A stretch of DNA of 64,000 bases from contig CM043960.1 of assembly GCA_014529385.2 (NCBI GenBank), positions 26,921,896 through 26,985,895 on the forward strand, read 5' to 3'. This stretch comes from Adiantum capillus-veneris (lineage: Eukaryota; Streptophyta; Polypodiopsida; Polypodiales; Pteridaceae). How positions within the stretch are numbered: position 1 is the stretch's first letter; each line of letters opens with the position of its first letter. Shown piece by piece: positions 23,901 through 34,301 of the stretch. Both the position numbers and the translations under genes were made by a program. The notes under the pieces were generated by a model. The model was not told the origin of the DNA. It searched no databases and was given only the letters and a program-made list of their open reading frames with translations.

Positions 23901-25203
23901 TCTTGATCCCAGGTACATAAAGTGCATCAACAAGTGTGAAGGAACTGCCATTAGCAGCAGTGAGCACAATCTTTCCAACTCCCTGAACTGGATAAGAGGC
24001 GTTGTTGGCACAAGTGACTGAATTCCCATGAGGGACAGACTCGAGAGAGGTAAACAATTCACGATGTGAGGTAATGTGCTTTGTAGCACCACTGTCGAAA
24101 TACCACACATGTGAATCTGTAGCAACTGACAAGCATGCATCATGGACAGCAGGATTGTAAGTGCACTCTGCGCTAAAAGCCCATTCTGCATCAACATCAG
24201 CATCACAATCTCCTTTCACAGAAGACTCAACAATGGCTGCATTTGTAGTGGAACCAACATTTGCAGTGGAACCACCCTCTTTCTTCTTAGCCTCTTTGGC
24301 CTTCAACTTAGGACACGACTTGATCAAGTGATCATTGGCTTTACAATAATGGCAACGCATCTTCTTTTTGCCCTTATCACCAGAATTGCCAGACGAAGTA
24401 CTGCCAGCAGAAGCATTAGGAACAGAATTTTTGCCACTCACAGCAGAACCATAAGAAGTGGCTGCATTACTGTTACCACCCTTTCTTTGAGAAGCAATAA
24501 AAGCCTGTTCAACTGCACGCTGCCTAGTCCTGTTTTTTCTAGAAAGTGACTCTTGCAACAGCAATGTGCATAATGCATCAAGCTTGACAACTTCAGGATT
24601 TCCTTGGGTCATGAGTCTCCAAGTACTAGCAAAAGTCTGGTAGGAATTTTGTAAGGCATCAAGAACAGTCTGCACAAGGGAACTGTCCGAAATGACTTCA
24701 CCTGCAGAAATGAGTTGCTCATTGATATCCTTGACACTAGCAAGGAAAGTGTCGATATCATCTTCCTCATGCATAATCTTCGACTCTAGCTCTTTACGCA
24801 GCAAAGCAATTTTAGCCTCATTGCGGCTTGCATAAAGACCTGCTAGAATATCCCAAGCCTGTTTTGCAGATTTTGCTGAGCGGATGTGAGGAATGATGGT
24901 GCGCTTCACAGACAACGCAATCAATGCATGAGCCTGCGCATCCTTAACATCCCAACGAGCTTGTTCTGCCATAGGCAAAACAACTCTAACAGCTGCAATC
25001 CTTGCAGCAAGACCTGCAACATCCTCAACATCGCCTATATCTTCAGAACCAGTACGTACATCAATGCCCTGCACAATGTTCCAGACACCTTTGGACACAA
25101 GAACATGTTGCATCATATAAGACCACATAGGGTAGTTGTCCCCATCCAACCTGTCCTCAGCAGCAAACATCTTGAACACATCTGTGTTGTTGTTGTCAGC
25201 CAT
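20917..25203 (-). pseudogene. C1 Gag-Pol polyprotein, one in-frame stop
   Basis: The likely start is ATG 25,203 (M-A-D-N-N-N-T-D-V), about 20 codons inside the longest frame, giving roughly 1,428 residues. Domains come in copia order. There is a Gag region, then a CX2CX4HX4C zinc knuckle (C-H-Y-C...H...C, about residue 285). The protease has D-S-G-A (about 370). Integrase has an H-H-C-C zinc module (L-W-H-A-R-F-G-H-L ... C-E-G-C) and a D-D-E core (H-S-D-V, R-S-D-Q-G-G-E-Y, then A-E-R-K-N). Reverse transcriptase carries Y-V-D-D-L-L, and RNase H has C-E-A-E-Y and Y-T-D-S-Q-S-A. The only defect is a TAG at 22,222-22,224 where the sister copy at 61.9 kb has Asp (G-I-D-Y-E-E-T-F), at the start of the RT core. 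The frame is otherwise open to the stop at 20,917. Confidence 0.95.
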
Positions 25204-25551
25204 GGTAAATGCTGCACCTGATGTGAAAACTGCCCGAAAATAGGAGAAATGGAGCGGGAACAACCTGTGCTATATAGCACAAACCGTAGAAGACTATAAG
25301 GCACCTGTTATGCAGAAAACGGCACTGACAGAAAATCTGCACAAAATGACGAAATAGCCTGTGCAGTACTGCCCGTAGTGGAAACGGAGGCCGAAATGAG
25401 CCCAAATCAAAATTCTGAGCAGACCAAGCTCTTCGAGCTTGCCCAAAATATTTGTCGACCTGCGAACGCTCGCCAAAGCTCACTGAAATCGGAGAAAGTG
25501 AGCAGGCGTGTGCTGGAGCAGCTGGCGACTAAGCCCGAGAGGACGTGACCT

Positions 25552-25563
25552 GCTCTGATACCA
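25552..25563 (-). promoter_or_regulatory. C1 primer-binding site (tRNA-iMet)
   Basis: Minus-strand TGGTATCAGAGC lies 2 bases inside the 5' LTR and is complementary to the 3' end of initiator-Met tRNA. Confidence 0.95.
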
Positions 25564-25565
25564 AT

Positions 25566-25792
25566 TGTTGGAATTAGGGTTGCAGAGAAACACACACAGC
25601 TTGGAGAAGACGAAGGAAGCTCAAGGCACACAATAGAGAGTGTGTTACTTAGTGTGCAATGGAAAGATAAGTAGCCCTAGAGTGATGGGCGTATATACAA
25701 TGCACGGGGGAAAAAACCTCCTAAAGAGGGAAAAAATACCCCGGTGGTCCTAGTGTATTCACACACATCACTACCACATGTATATGGTAACA
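25566..25792 (-). repeat. C1 LTR (5' LTR of the minus-strand element)
   Basis: 227 bp, followed by target duplication GAAGT at 25,793-25,797. Confidence 0.97.
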
Positions 25793-25849
25793 GAAGTGTT
25801 AAACAAGTGTACATGCTTTCTTTACCTAAAAGATGCAAAAATTTGCAAG

Positions 25850-25875
25850 AAGTAAATAATCTTGATTATTTACTT
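25850..25875. repeat. Element B palindrome 2
   Basis: 12-bp perfect arms (AAGTAAATAATC and complement) with a 2-base TT spacer. With C1 removed, its centre is about 281 bp from palindrome 1. Confidence 0.95.
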
Positions 25876-26145
25876 TTGTCCCATTTCTCAACTTTTTTGA
25901 CTAACCCAGCATACCACTAGTTTTAGCATGTTATATTAAGCCCACAAATTAAATTTGGTAAGATTTCGATCATTGGAGTGAAAATGGTGGCCAAATTTGT
26001 AAAGTCAGTCTGTAGACACAAAACTGTTGACAATTTGAACAGGGATTATCCAAACTTGATGAAACTTGGCTAGGGAGCTTAAGTTGAGCTGCTTAACCAT
26101 TCTATGTCAACATTGTGGGAAAAAGTTTCACAAAAATATCAGAAA

Positions 26146-26165
26146 TAAATAATCGCTATTATTTA
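26146..26165. repeat. Element B palindrome 3 (degenerate)
   Basis: 8-bp perfect arms TAAATAAT/ATTATTTA around CGCT. Its centre is about 293 bp after palindrome 2. Confidence 0.85.
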
Positions 26166-26426
26166 CATCTCCTACAAAATTAGACATTTTTGCATATTTG
26201 AGTATACCACGAGGTCAAGCATATCAAGTAGGCCACACAAATCAAATTTGGTGGAAATTGGATCACAAAAAGTGAGACTTAAGCCAGATTCTCAAGAACT
26301 GATTCTGCGGACACAAAACAGTTGATAACTTGTACAAATCTTGTTCAAACTCGGTGAAACTTGTCTAGAGACCTTAGCAAGTTGATTACTTGGCAAAACA
26401 AGCCTAAAAAGTGTAAAAATTGATAA

Positions 26427-26452
26427 AAGTAAGTAATCGTAATTATTTACTT
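26427..26452. repeat. Element B palindrome 4 (degenerate)
   Basis: Arms AAGTAAGTAAT and ATTATTTACTT differ at one pair and flank CGTA. Its centre is about 285 bp after palindrome 3. Confidence 0.9.
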
Positions 26453-26930
26453 CTAATACACAGAGACAGAATTTTTGACTTTTCAGCTTGTACAATGTTA
26501 GAACAACATAATACAAGGCCACTGGTCAATTTTGGGTTCAATCGGATCCAAATTAGTACATATTCACTCAGTTTCTAAGTTGCAGATTTTTTTACAGAAG
26601 TAGAATCTGAAAGTCTCAATTGTTGACTCACTTAGCTCAAAAGACCATATTAGGTATTATGGTAAAAAACCCTCATTATGGGAATCTCCAAATTGACTAA
26701 ATTCATGTAATTTGGGAATTTTCCATGTAAAGTGGGAAAAATGTTGATATACTTGCTGATGGGGTAGAGTGAAATCTTAAAGAATTGTGGTGTTGATAAA
26801 CACCAAAATTTGAGGATGCACATAGCATGAATTTGAATAAATACTAGTAATGAAATAAAAGAAAGAAAGGTCACTACAATCAAAGGTCTTGTTTACAACC
26901 ATTACAGTAACAATAGAAGCCCCATATAAT

Positions 26931-28646
26931 CTACTCCAAATTGGATGCCATGTCCAAACTTTGATCCAAGTGTGGTTGATGATGTGCACGAGCAAGGCCA
27001 GTTTTAGCTTTTAGAGCATGCCTTTCTGGAATATTAATCCTTGAAAATGGACCTTCTTTGTTGGGTCTCCAAGACCAAACAATCGCATCTACAGATTCCC
27101 ACACTTGCGGGTCCTTATAGTTGACAGAACAAAAACCCTTCCAACAATAAGTGTAAGCTTGAGTATCTGTCATCCCACTCTTTCTTGCACAAGGTGCCCA
27201 ATATTGAATTAAAACTTTTCTGTAGTTTTTGGTGATGTAGGCTCGTTGTCAATGTTTGATAAATCCATTGCAAGCCAAACTGGATAGATATCCATGTCAC
27301 TCGGAAGTAGCATAACAAAGTCACCTTGGTGCACATCAGATAGAGGGTCAAAATCTTCCCTTGGTCTATCTCGTTAAGGACCACCAAAATGATCATTTAG
27401 CTCTTCAAGACCTAGGAATCTTTCGGCTCCTTGTTGTAAACTCAATGTGCTGCATTGTTCGTGACGAGATTCTTGCGTTTTTGGCCAAAATTGTTCATAC
27501 AAGACTCCCTCTGATATGATTTCTCTTCCAAGCTTGTCAATTACCTTAGTCCAGTAATCTATCATGGGCCTATAATATCATGTCACACTTCAACCATTTC
27601 CTAAATTTTGCCAAAACTTAATATAATTCTTCAACCCTGAAATCACTTCTTCATGGGCCTTGACATACTCTGCCATTGGTACCAAAGGTGGATCTCCATG
27701 TGGTAACATTGGATTTCCTTCTATGTCAGTTTTCCAAAGGCGAATACTCCCACTCCAATTTGATACACCTACATGTGCCTTATATTGCATCGTGGGTGTC
27801 TCATCTTGCATAAAAAACCTAAATTGAAGAGGTTTGGAATGGTCAACAAGTATATCTTGTCCATCACAAAGATAGCCATCACAATATTGCTTGAAATCAG
27901 GGACCTTTGTGTGCATAAATGGAGCTGGAGATGAAGATGAGCTATTCCTTAGTGTATCCATCAAATGAGGCAAAGTATAAGTTTGTGTAACTCTCAACTT
28001 CTCTGAAAACTTACTGAACATTGCATCTATGTCCTCATGTGCATGCCCAACCATCAAAAATGCTAGTTGAATGGTTTTGAAAACGCCCCTTGCAACAAGC
28101 ATGGAAAAATAGGCAAATAAGTATCGTTTTTGTTCTCCCCTGCACAATTATCTAATTGTAGTAACAAGTTCTCCGGTAACTTGCAAAATGATGACCCCAA
28201 TTCCTCTTCTGTAGTTTGTGATGTCTACATAATGGGCTCTTTTCCGTCACTCAAGTTGTGGTAGTCCAAACCATCCCTTGAGCTCAAAGAATTTAGTAGT
28301 GAGATAGAGCTCCTTGGTAGTCCGTTGGTTGCTAGATCACCAAGAGGATGCTTATCTATCCTCTCTAGGTTATGTAAACAAGTAGCAATTGAGCCAATTG
28401 TAAGATTTGGATCAACTGGCCACAAACCATTCAAGACAAAGTGATCGTAATGACCTTCTCCATGTCCATGAGTGATCATACCTATCAATGCCACTTGCAA
28501 ATTGTATCCGGAGTCCACACCCTTAGGAACAACGCGTAATCTAGGAATTGCAGGCTTCTTTTGATCCATCTTATCATGAATTATGCATACATACTTTTGT
28601 GGTTGAGTTTCTAAATCTGTGCACCATGCATAATGTAGGCTCCTGC
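26931..28646 (-). pseudogene. DUF7869-like transposase-type gene, C-terminal segment
   Basis: Read on the minus strand from 28,646, the frame gives L-H-Y-A-W-C, then I-I-H-D-K-M-D-Q-K-K and I-P-R-L. After a TAG near 28,222 come L-L-L-Q-L-D-N-C-A-G-E-N-K-N and, after a frameshift near 28,125, A-F-L-M-V-G-H-A-H-E-D-I-D-A-M-F-S. This series (D-x-M-D-Q-x-K, L-D-N-C-x-G-E-N-K-N, G-H-x-H-E-D-I-D) is typical of the DUF7869 family, which looks like an RNase-H-fold transposase with metal-binding Asp/Glu residues. Frames at 27,565-27,374 and 27,173-26,931 (I-V-W-S-W-R-P-N-K-E-G) continue to the C-terminus. Stops and shifts make it a pseudogene. Family naming is from memory of motifs, not a search. Confidence 0.65.
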
Positions 28647-29316
28647 TGTTAAGTATGGAGCCTAATTTACCCTTGTAATTTTCTGTGGTAAAAGCGCACA
28701 TTTGTAAGGCCCCCATTATGAGGAGAAGCCATCGTGCGTGAAGGTAAATCACTCACCGGAAACCAAAATTTTCACAGTCAAAAACCAGGGGCAACTTTAG
28801 GGGCCTCGGGGGCGGAAGCCCCCAAGACTTTTTTTTTTTCCTCGCCGGAAGATTCCTTTTCGCCGGAATATTATGGCCGGACAGCGGCCGAAAAGTGGTC
28901 GGAAAACAACCGTCGGTTGGCCGGTGGCCGGTAGTCAATGGCCGGTGGCCAGTGGTCGGAAGTCAATGGCCGGTGGCCGAATTCAAAAGCGGGCTTGTCT
29001 TCTCAAGGACGGCCACACATGGGCAGATTGGAGGGTCCGATTTGGACTTATTCACACAAGGGCGGCTACACATGGCTGCCTCTCATAAGAGAGGGCAACC
29101 CTTTTGGCCTATAAAAGGAGGCCATTTCTACACACATTTCATAGTGTGAAGTTGATGCAACAAGGTGAGTGTGAGGTGGTGAGAGTGAAGCAAGGCGGGA
29201 GCTCCATTAAGGGTATAATCCCTTTGTAAACTACTTCTTGTTTTGAAGTACTAAAGCCATTGAGTGGCTGCTTTCCCGTGGACGTAGCCCACATTGGATG
29301 AACCACGTATATCGTG

Positions 29317-29356
<40 letters not shown>

Positions 29357-29442
29357 CTCTATAATCTTGTGTATGTAAATTTGTCTCTCTCCATTAAGTA
29401 ATCTACTCAATTATCTATTTAGCTACGTCTTATTTCCTAACA
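28647..29442 (+). repeat. T left LTR
   Basis: Contains a minisatellite of GGCCGGTGGCC-like units (about 28,915-28,980), a TATA-like CTATAAAAGGAGG near 29,110, and a CT microsatellite near 29,322-29,351. Confidence 0.95.
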
Positions 29443-29444
29443 AC

Positions 29445-29456
29445 TGGTATCAGAGC
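29445..29456 (+). promoter_or_regulatory. T primer-binding site (tRNA-iMet)
   Basis: TGGTATCAGAGC, two bases after the left LTR. Confidence 0.95.
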
Positions 29457-29515
29457 AAGGTTTGCTCGTAGCTAAATTATCTCAAGGAAAGGATTCCTTG
29501 AATTGAGTGGGAGTT

Positions 29516-32500
29516 ATGGCGGAGGAAGGGAAGCTCAAGATTGAGAAGTTCAATGGCAAAAACTACCAACATTGGAAGATGCATATTGAAGACTATCTCT
29601 ACCAGAAAGACCTCTATTTGCCACTAGGCGGTCTTGCAAAGAAGCCCGCAACGATGGCAGATGAAGCATGGATTGTCCTTGATCGAAAGGCACTGGGAAC
29701 AATCCGGTTAAGCTTAACGTCAACGGTGGCCTTCAATGTTTCGGAGATGAAGACCACGGAGGACTTGATGAAGTCACTTGACGACTTCTACGAGAAACCA
29801 TCGGCATCCAATAAGGTATTTCTTATGAAGCGCTTGTTCAATCTAAAGATGGCAGAGAATGGTTCAGTTGCAGAACACCTAAATCACCTTAACACAAACA
29901 TAAGTCAACTTCGATCGGTGAAAATCAATTTCGATGACGAAGTGCGAGCTCTCCTTATACTATCATCTCTACCGGATAGTTGGGACAGCCTTGTGATGGC
30001 TGTAAGTAATTCTATCTCTGGCACAAATACTCTTAAGTTTGATGATGTTGTGGGTGTTCTCCTAAGCGAGGAAATACGAAGGAGAAGCACAGGAGAATCA
30101 TCAAGTGCTGCACTGTCAATGGAAACAAGAGGAAGGCCTAAAGAGAGGTTCAAAAACCAAAAGGGTTGTGATCGCTCAAGGCAGAGCAAGTCACGCACAA
30201 AGTCAGTTCTTGAATGTTGCAACTGCGGCAAGAAGGGCCACGTCAAGAAGGATTGCTGGTCCAAGAAGAAGAAGGAGACAGAGTCTCAAGACAACAAGCC
30301 AACATCGGAGGCCAATGTGGCAGGTAAAGTAGAGCAAGATGCTCTAATTCTCTCATTAGACAATGTGTCTAATTCCTGGATAGTAGATTCCGGGGCTTCA
30401 TTCCATGCGACACCACACAAGCAACATTTCCAAGACTAAACCAAAGGTAATTTTGGGTATGTATACTTGGGAGATGATGAAGCTTGTGAGATTGTCGGCA
30501 AAGATACAGTTTCTGTCAAAACTGCTAACGGAAATGAATGGAAGCTTAAAGATGTTAGGCATGTTCCTTCTCTTCGCAAAAATTTAATCTCTACAGGACA
30601 ATTGGATGATGAAGGTCACAACATTGCATTCGGAAACAAACGGTGGAAGATCTCAAAGGGATCTTTGGTGGTTGCCAAGGGAGAAAAGGTCGGTACACTT
30701 TAATTGTGTACTGTTAGCACGTAACCTTCAACTTGTGTAGCAACTACTGAAGTTGACAGTGCAATGTGGCACTACCGGCTTGGGCATAAGAGTGCCAAAT
30801 GAATGCAAATCCTTCAAACAAAGAAGCTTCTACCAGGTTTGAAAGAAGTGGACTTAGAGTTCTGTGAAGATTGTCTTTATGGTAAACAAAAGAGGGTAAA
30901 ATTTCAAAAATCAGGAAATGAAAGAAAAAATAAAAAACTTGAGTTGGTTCATTCTGATGTTTGGGGTCCTGCAAGTACACCATCACTTGGTGGCTCATTG
31001 TACTATGTAACATTCATAGACTATGCGACTAGAAAAACATGGGTTTATGTCATGAAGAATAAATCCGATGTATTTTCCATATTTCAAAGGTGGAAAGCCT
31101 TTGTGGAGAATAAAACAGGTACCAAGGTTAAATGCCTCAGATCCGACAATGGAGGTGAATATTGCAGCCAAGCTTTTGAAAGCTTTTGTGCTAGCAATGG
31201 CATTCGGAGGCAAAGGACAACCCCAAGGACACCTCAGCAAAATGTTATTTCGGAAAGGATGAACAGGACAATCATGGAGAGAGCACGAAGCATGCGGCTA
31301 CATGCAGGCCTACCGCTTGAGCTTTGGGCGGAAGCTGTAAGTACGTCTGTGTACTTAATCGATCAGTCACCCTCAACGGCATTGGATGGGGGAGTTCCAG
31401 AAGAGGCATGGACAGGTAAACCGGTGAATTATGCATTTCTCAAAGTGTTTGGGTGTGAGGCTTTCATGCACATAGATAGAAGCCTAAGATCAAAGCTAGA
31501 TGCAGAGTCCAAAAAGTGTTTCTTCATTGGCTATGGAGAAGGTGACTTTGGGTATCGCCTATGGAATCCTGAAGATGGTAAAATATTAAGGAGTAGGGAT
31601 GTAATTTTTAATGAACAAAATATGTACAAAGATTACTTGGAAAGAAAACAAACAAAAGAAACAGGTGATGAGTACATGGAGCTTGAGGACGGTGAAGACT
31701 CAAGGACTGCAAACGGTGACAATGTGCAACAACGTCAACCAAATGAGGAGCCTCAACCTATTCCCCGAAGATCTACAAGAGCAAGTAGACCTCCACAAAG
31801 GTTTGTTCCTTCCTTCAACCATCTCTTGATCTCAGATTCTAGAGAGCCAGAATCATACGAAGAAGCTATGCAACATGAATCCAAAGAAGAATGGACGAAG
31901 AGCATGCAAGTGGAGATGGACTCACTACATCACAACCAAACATGGGAGTTGGTTGAGCTGCCTAAAGGTAAGCGGGCACTTCAAAACAAATGGGTGTACA
32001 AGCTGAAGGAAGAAGAAGGTGGGAAGAAAAGGTACAAGTCTAAGCTTGTGGTAAAAGGGTTTTCTCAAAAGAAAGGTATTGACTTCAATGAAATATTTTC
32101 TCCTGTTGTAAAAATGAACTCAATTAGGCTTGTCTTAAGCCTTATGGCTTCTCATGATCTAAATCTCGAGCAAATGGATGTAAATACAGCATTCCCTCAC
32201 GGTGACTTAGAGGAGGAAATCTACATGCTTCAACGAAAGGGGTATGAAGTAAAAGGTAAGGAGAAAATGGTTTGCAGATTAAATAAGAGCTTGTATGGTT
32301 TAAAGCAATCATCAAGACAATGGTACTTGAAGTTTTATCGATGGATGTTGGATCATGGATTCACAAGATGCAACTCGGATCGCTGCGTCTACACGAAGAA
32401 TTTGGGACATGGGAAATTCATCATCCTAATGTTATATGTTGATGACATGTTGATTGCAAGTGCTAACATGCAAGACATCAAAGACCTAAAAGAGGAGCTG

Positions 32501-33397
32501 TCTAAATCTTTTTCAATGAAAGATTTAGGTGCTGCAAAGAGGATACTTGGTATGAAAATATCAAGGGACAGGACGAAGAAGACAATAAAGCTATCTCAAG
32601 AAGATTACATCAAGAAGGTACTAGAAAGGTTTGCAATGCAAAATGCAAAACCAGTTTCTACACCTTTGGTTGGTCATTTTAAACTAACGAAGGATATGTG
32701 TCCAAAGACACAAGAGGAGATAGCCTATATGTCTAAAGTTCCATGTGCTGCAGCGGTAGGTTCTCTAATGTATGCTATGGTCTGGACAAGGCCAGACATT
32801 GCACATGCAGTGGGAGTTGTGAGTAGGTTCATGGACAACCCAGGCAAAGAGCATTAGCAAGTTGTGAAGTGGATACTTAGGTATCTAAAAGGGACAACAA
32901 CAAATGCTTTGTGTTTTGGAGGAACTGATATTTTTCTAGAAGGGTATGCTGATGCAGATATGGCAGGTGACAAAGATACTCGAAGGAGCACTACTGGATA
33001 TGTGTTCACGGTTGGAGACACAGCAGTAAGCTGGGCTTCAAAGCTGCAGAAAGTGGTTTCACTTTCTACCACGGAAGCATAGTATGTAGCAATGACGGAG
33101 GCAAGCAAAGAAATTCTGTGGCTTCACAGATTCTTAGAAAAGCTTGGATTCAAACAAGACAACTGTGTCTTGTACAGTGATAGCCAAAGCGCTATCCATC
33201 TTGCGAAGAACTCGGCCTTTCATTCAAGGACAAAGCACATTGAGGTGAGATATCACTTCATACGCACTCTTTTGGAAGAGGGACAGCTAAAGCTAGGAAA
33301 GATGCATACAAGTAAAAATCCTGCAGACATGTTTACAAAGGTGGTCAACAAGGAGAAGTTGAGCTTTTGCTCATCTTCAATCGGCATTCAAGGATAA
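29516..33397 (+). pseudogene. T Gag-Pol polyprotein with six in-frame stops
   Basis: A single reading frame of about 1,294 codons runs from ATG 29,516 (M-A-E-E-G-K-L-K-I). The domains in order are Gag, a zinc knuckle C-N-C-G-K-K-G-H-V-K-K-D-C near 30,217, protease W-I-V-D-S-G-A-S near 30,378, integrase with H-S-D-V-W-G-P and R-S-D-N-G-G-E-Y, reverse transcriptase with Y-V-D-D-M-L, and RNase H with S-D-S-Q-S-A. There are no frameshifts. Premature stops lie at about 30,437, 30,701, 30,722, 30,800, 32,855 and 33,080; the one at 32,855 replaces the usual Trp and the one at 33,080 the usual Glu of T-E-A-E-Y. The initiator Met of the long frame downstream of 30,803 is therefore internal, not a real start. 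Confidence 0.93.
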
Positions 33398-33459
33398 GAA
33401 GCCGGGATGGAAAGCACTCTCACAGGTTTGGTTTGGAGATCAGTCTCCAAGTGAGAGAT

Positions 33460-34079
33460 TGTTAAGTATGGAGCCTGATTTACCCTTGTAATTTTCTGTG
33501 GTAAAAGCGCACATTTGTAAGGCCCCCATTATGAGGAGAAGCCATCGTGCGTGAAGGTAAATCACTCACCGGAAACCAAAATTTTCACAGTCAAAAACCA
33601 AGGGCAACTTTAGGGCGGGAATATTCCTTTTTGCCGGAATATTATGGCCAGACGACGGCCAGAAAGTGGTCGGAAAACAACCGTCGGTTGGCCGGTGGCC
33701 GGTGGTCGGAAGTCAATGGCCGGTGGCCGAATTCAAAAGCGGACTTGTCTTCTCAAGGGCGGCCACACACGGGCAGATTGGAGGGTCCGATTTGGACTTA
33801 TTCACACAAGGGCGGCTACACATGGCTGCCTCTCATAAGAGAGGGCAACCCTTTTGGCCTATAAAAGGAGGCCATTTCTACACACATTTCATAGTGTGAA
33901 GTTCATGCAACAAGGTGAGTGCGAGGTGGTGAGAGTGAAGCAAGGCGGGAGCTCCATTAAGGGTATAATCCCTTTGTAAACTACTTCTTGTTTTGAAGTA
34001 CTAAAGCCATTGAGTGGTTGTTTTCCCGTGGACGTAGCCCACATTGGGTGAACCACGTATATCGTGTACTCTCTCTCTC

Positions 34080-34110
<31 letters not shown>

Positions 34111-34212
34111 ACTCTACTCTACTCTACTCTATAATCTTGTGTATGTAAATTTGTCTCTCTCCATTAAGTAATCTACTCAATTATCTATTTAGCTACGTCT
34201 TATTTCCTAACA
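33460..34212 (+). repeat. T right LTR
   Basis: 753 bp, followed by target duplication CCTGC. Contains a CT microsatellite (about 34,073-34,110) and a short ACTCT tandem repeat. Confidence 0.95.
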
Positions 34213-34301
34213 CCTGCAACTCTTATGTTGTGCCATGTGAACTTCTCTCTCTCTCAAGAGAAGATATCTCTCATCAAGAGAAGGTTTAGCTTCTAGCCTT
34301 G
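34213..34301 (-). pseudogene. DUF7869-like gene, short middle segment between two insertions
   Basis: This ~84-bp island lies between Copia element T and gypsy-type element A. On the minus strand it encodes an open stretch (..K-P-S-L-D-E-R-Y-L-L-L-R-E..) that joins in frame with the last codons before element A (..S-S-I-K-A-R) and the first codons after element T (S-L-H-Y-A-W-C), when one copy of each target duplication is counted. The gene was therefore open across this segment when both elements inserted. Confidence 0.7.

Larger units (their letters stand above)
20615..25792 (-). mobile_element. C1: near-intact Ty1/copia retrotransposon
   Basis: Two LTRs of exactly 227 bp (20,615-20,841 and 25,566-25,792) start TGTTGG and end TAACA. 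They are flanked by a perfect 5-bp target duplication GAAGT (20,610-20,614 and 25,793-25,797). Read on the minus strand, a tRNA-iMet primer-binding site follows the upstream LTR, and a purine tract (CCAGGGGGGATT) precedes the downstream LTR. One polyprotein fills the interior. The LTRs differ at 5 of 227 positions by eye, all substitutions, so the insertion is fairly young. It sits inside the palindrome array of element B. A second copy of the same family begins at 60,304. Confidence 0.97.
19693..26640 (+). mobile_element. Element B: truncated non-autonomous gypsy-type element (interrupted by C1)
   Basis: A primer-binding site like those of Athila/Tat-type gypsy elements (TTTGGCTCCGTTGCCAGGGA) starts the internal region. 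No protein domains follow. Instead, with the Copia insertion at 20,615-25,797 removed, the region is a chain of degenerate ~285-bp units, each centred on an AT-rich palindrome with AGTAAATAATC arms. The right LTR is missing: by 26,931 the sequence is the C-terminal end of an unrelated minus-strand gene. The right limit given here is where the last recognisable array unit ends. Confidence 0.6.
28647..34212 (+). mobile_element. T: Tnt1/Tork-like Ty1/copia retrotransposon
   Basis: LTRs at 28,647-29,442 (796 bp) and 33,460-34,212 (753 bp) begin TGTTAAGTATGGAGCC and end TTTCCTAACA. The element is flanked by a perfect target duplication CCTGC (28,642-28,646 and 34,213-34,217). A primer-binding site (TGGTATCAGAGC) starts 2 bases after the left LTR, and AAGTGAGAGAT precedes the right LTR, the usual purine-rich end of Tnt1-type elements. 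The LTR length difference comes mainly from a G/C- and T-rich insertion in the left LTR (about 28,800-28,860) and a shorter GGCCGGTGGCC-type minisatellite in the right. The element splits the minus-strand DUF7869-like gene. Confidence 0.96.

Noticed and set aside
28734-29149. ORFs in T's LTR (V-G-R-W-P-V-V type)
   Set aside because: They come from the GGCCGGTGGCC minisatellite and occur in both LTRs; not genes.
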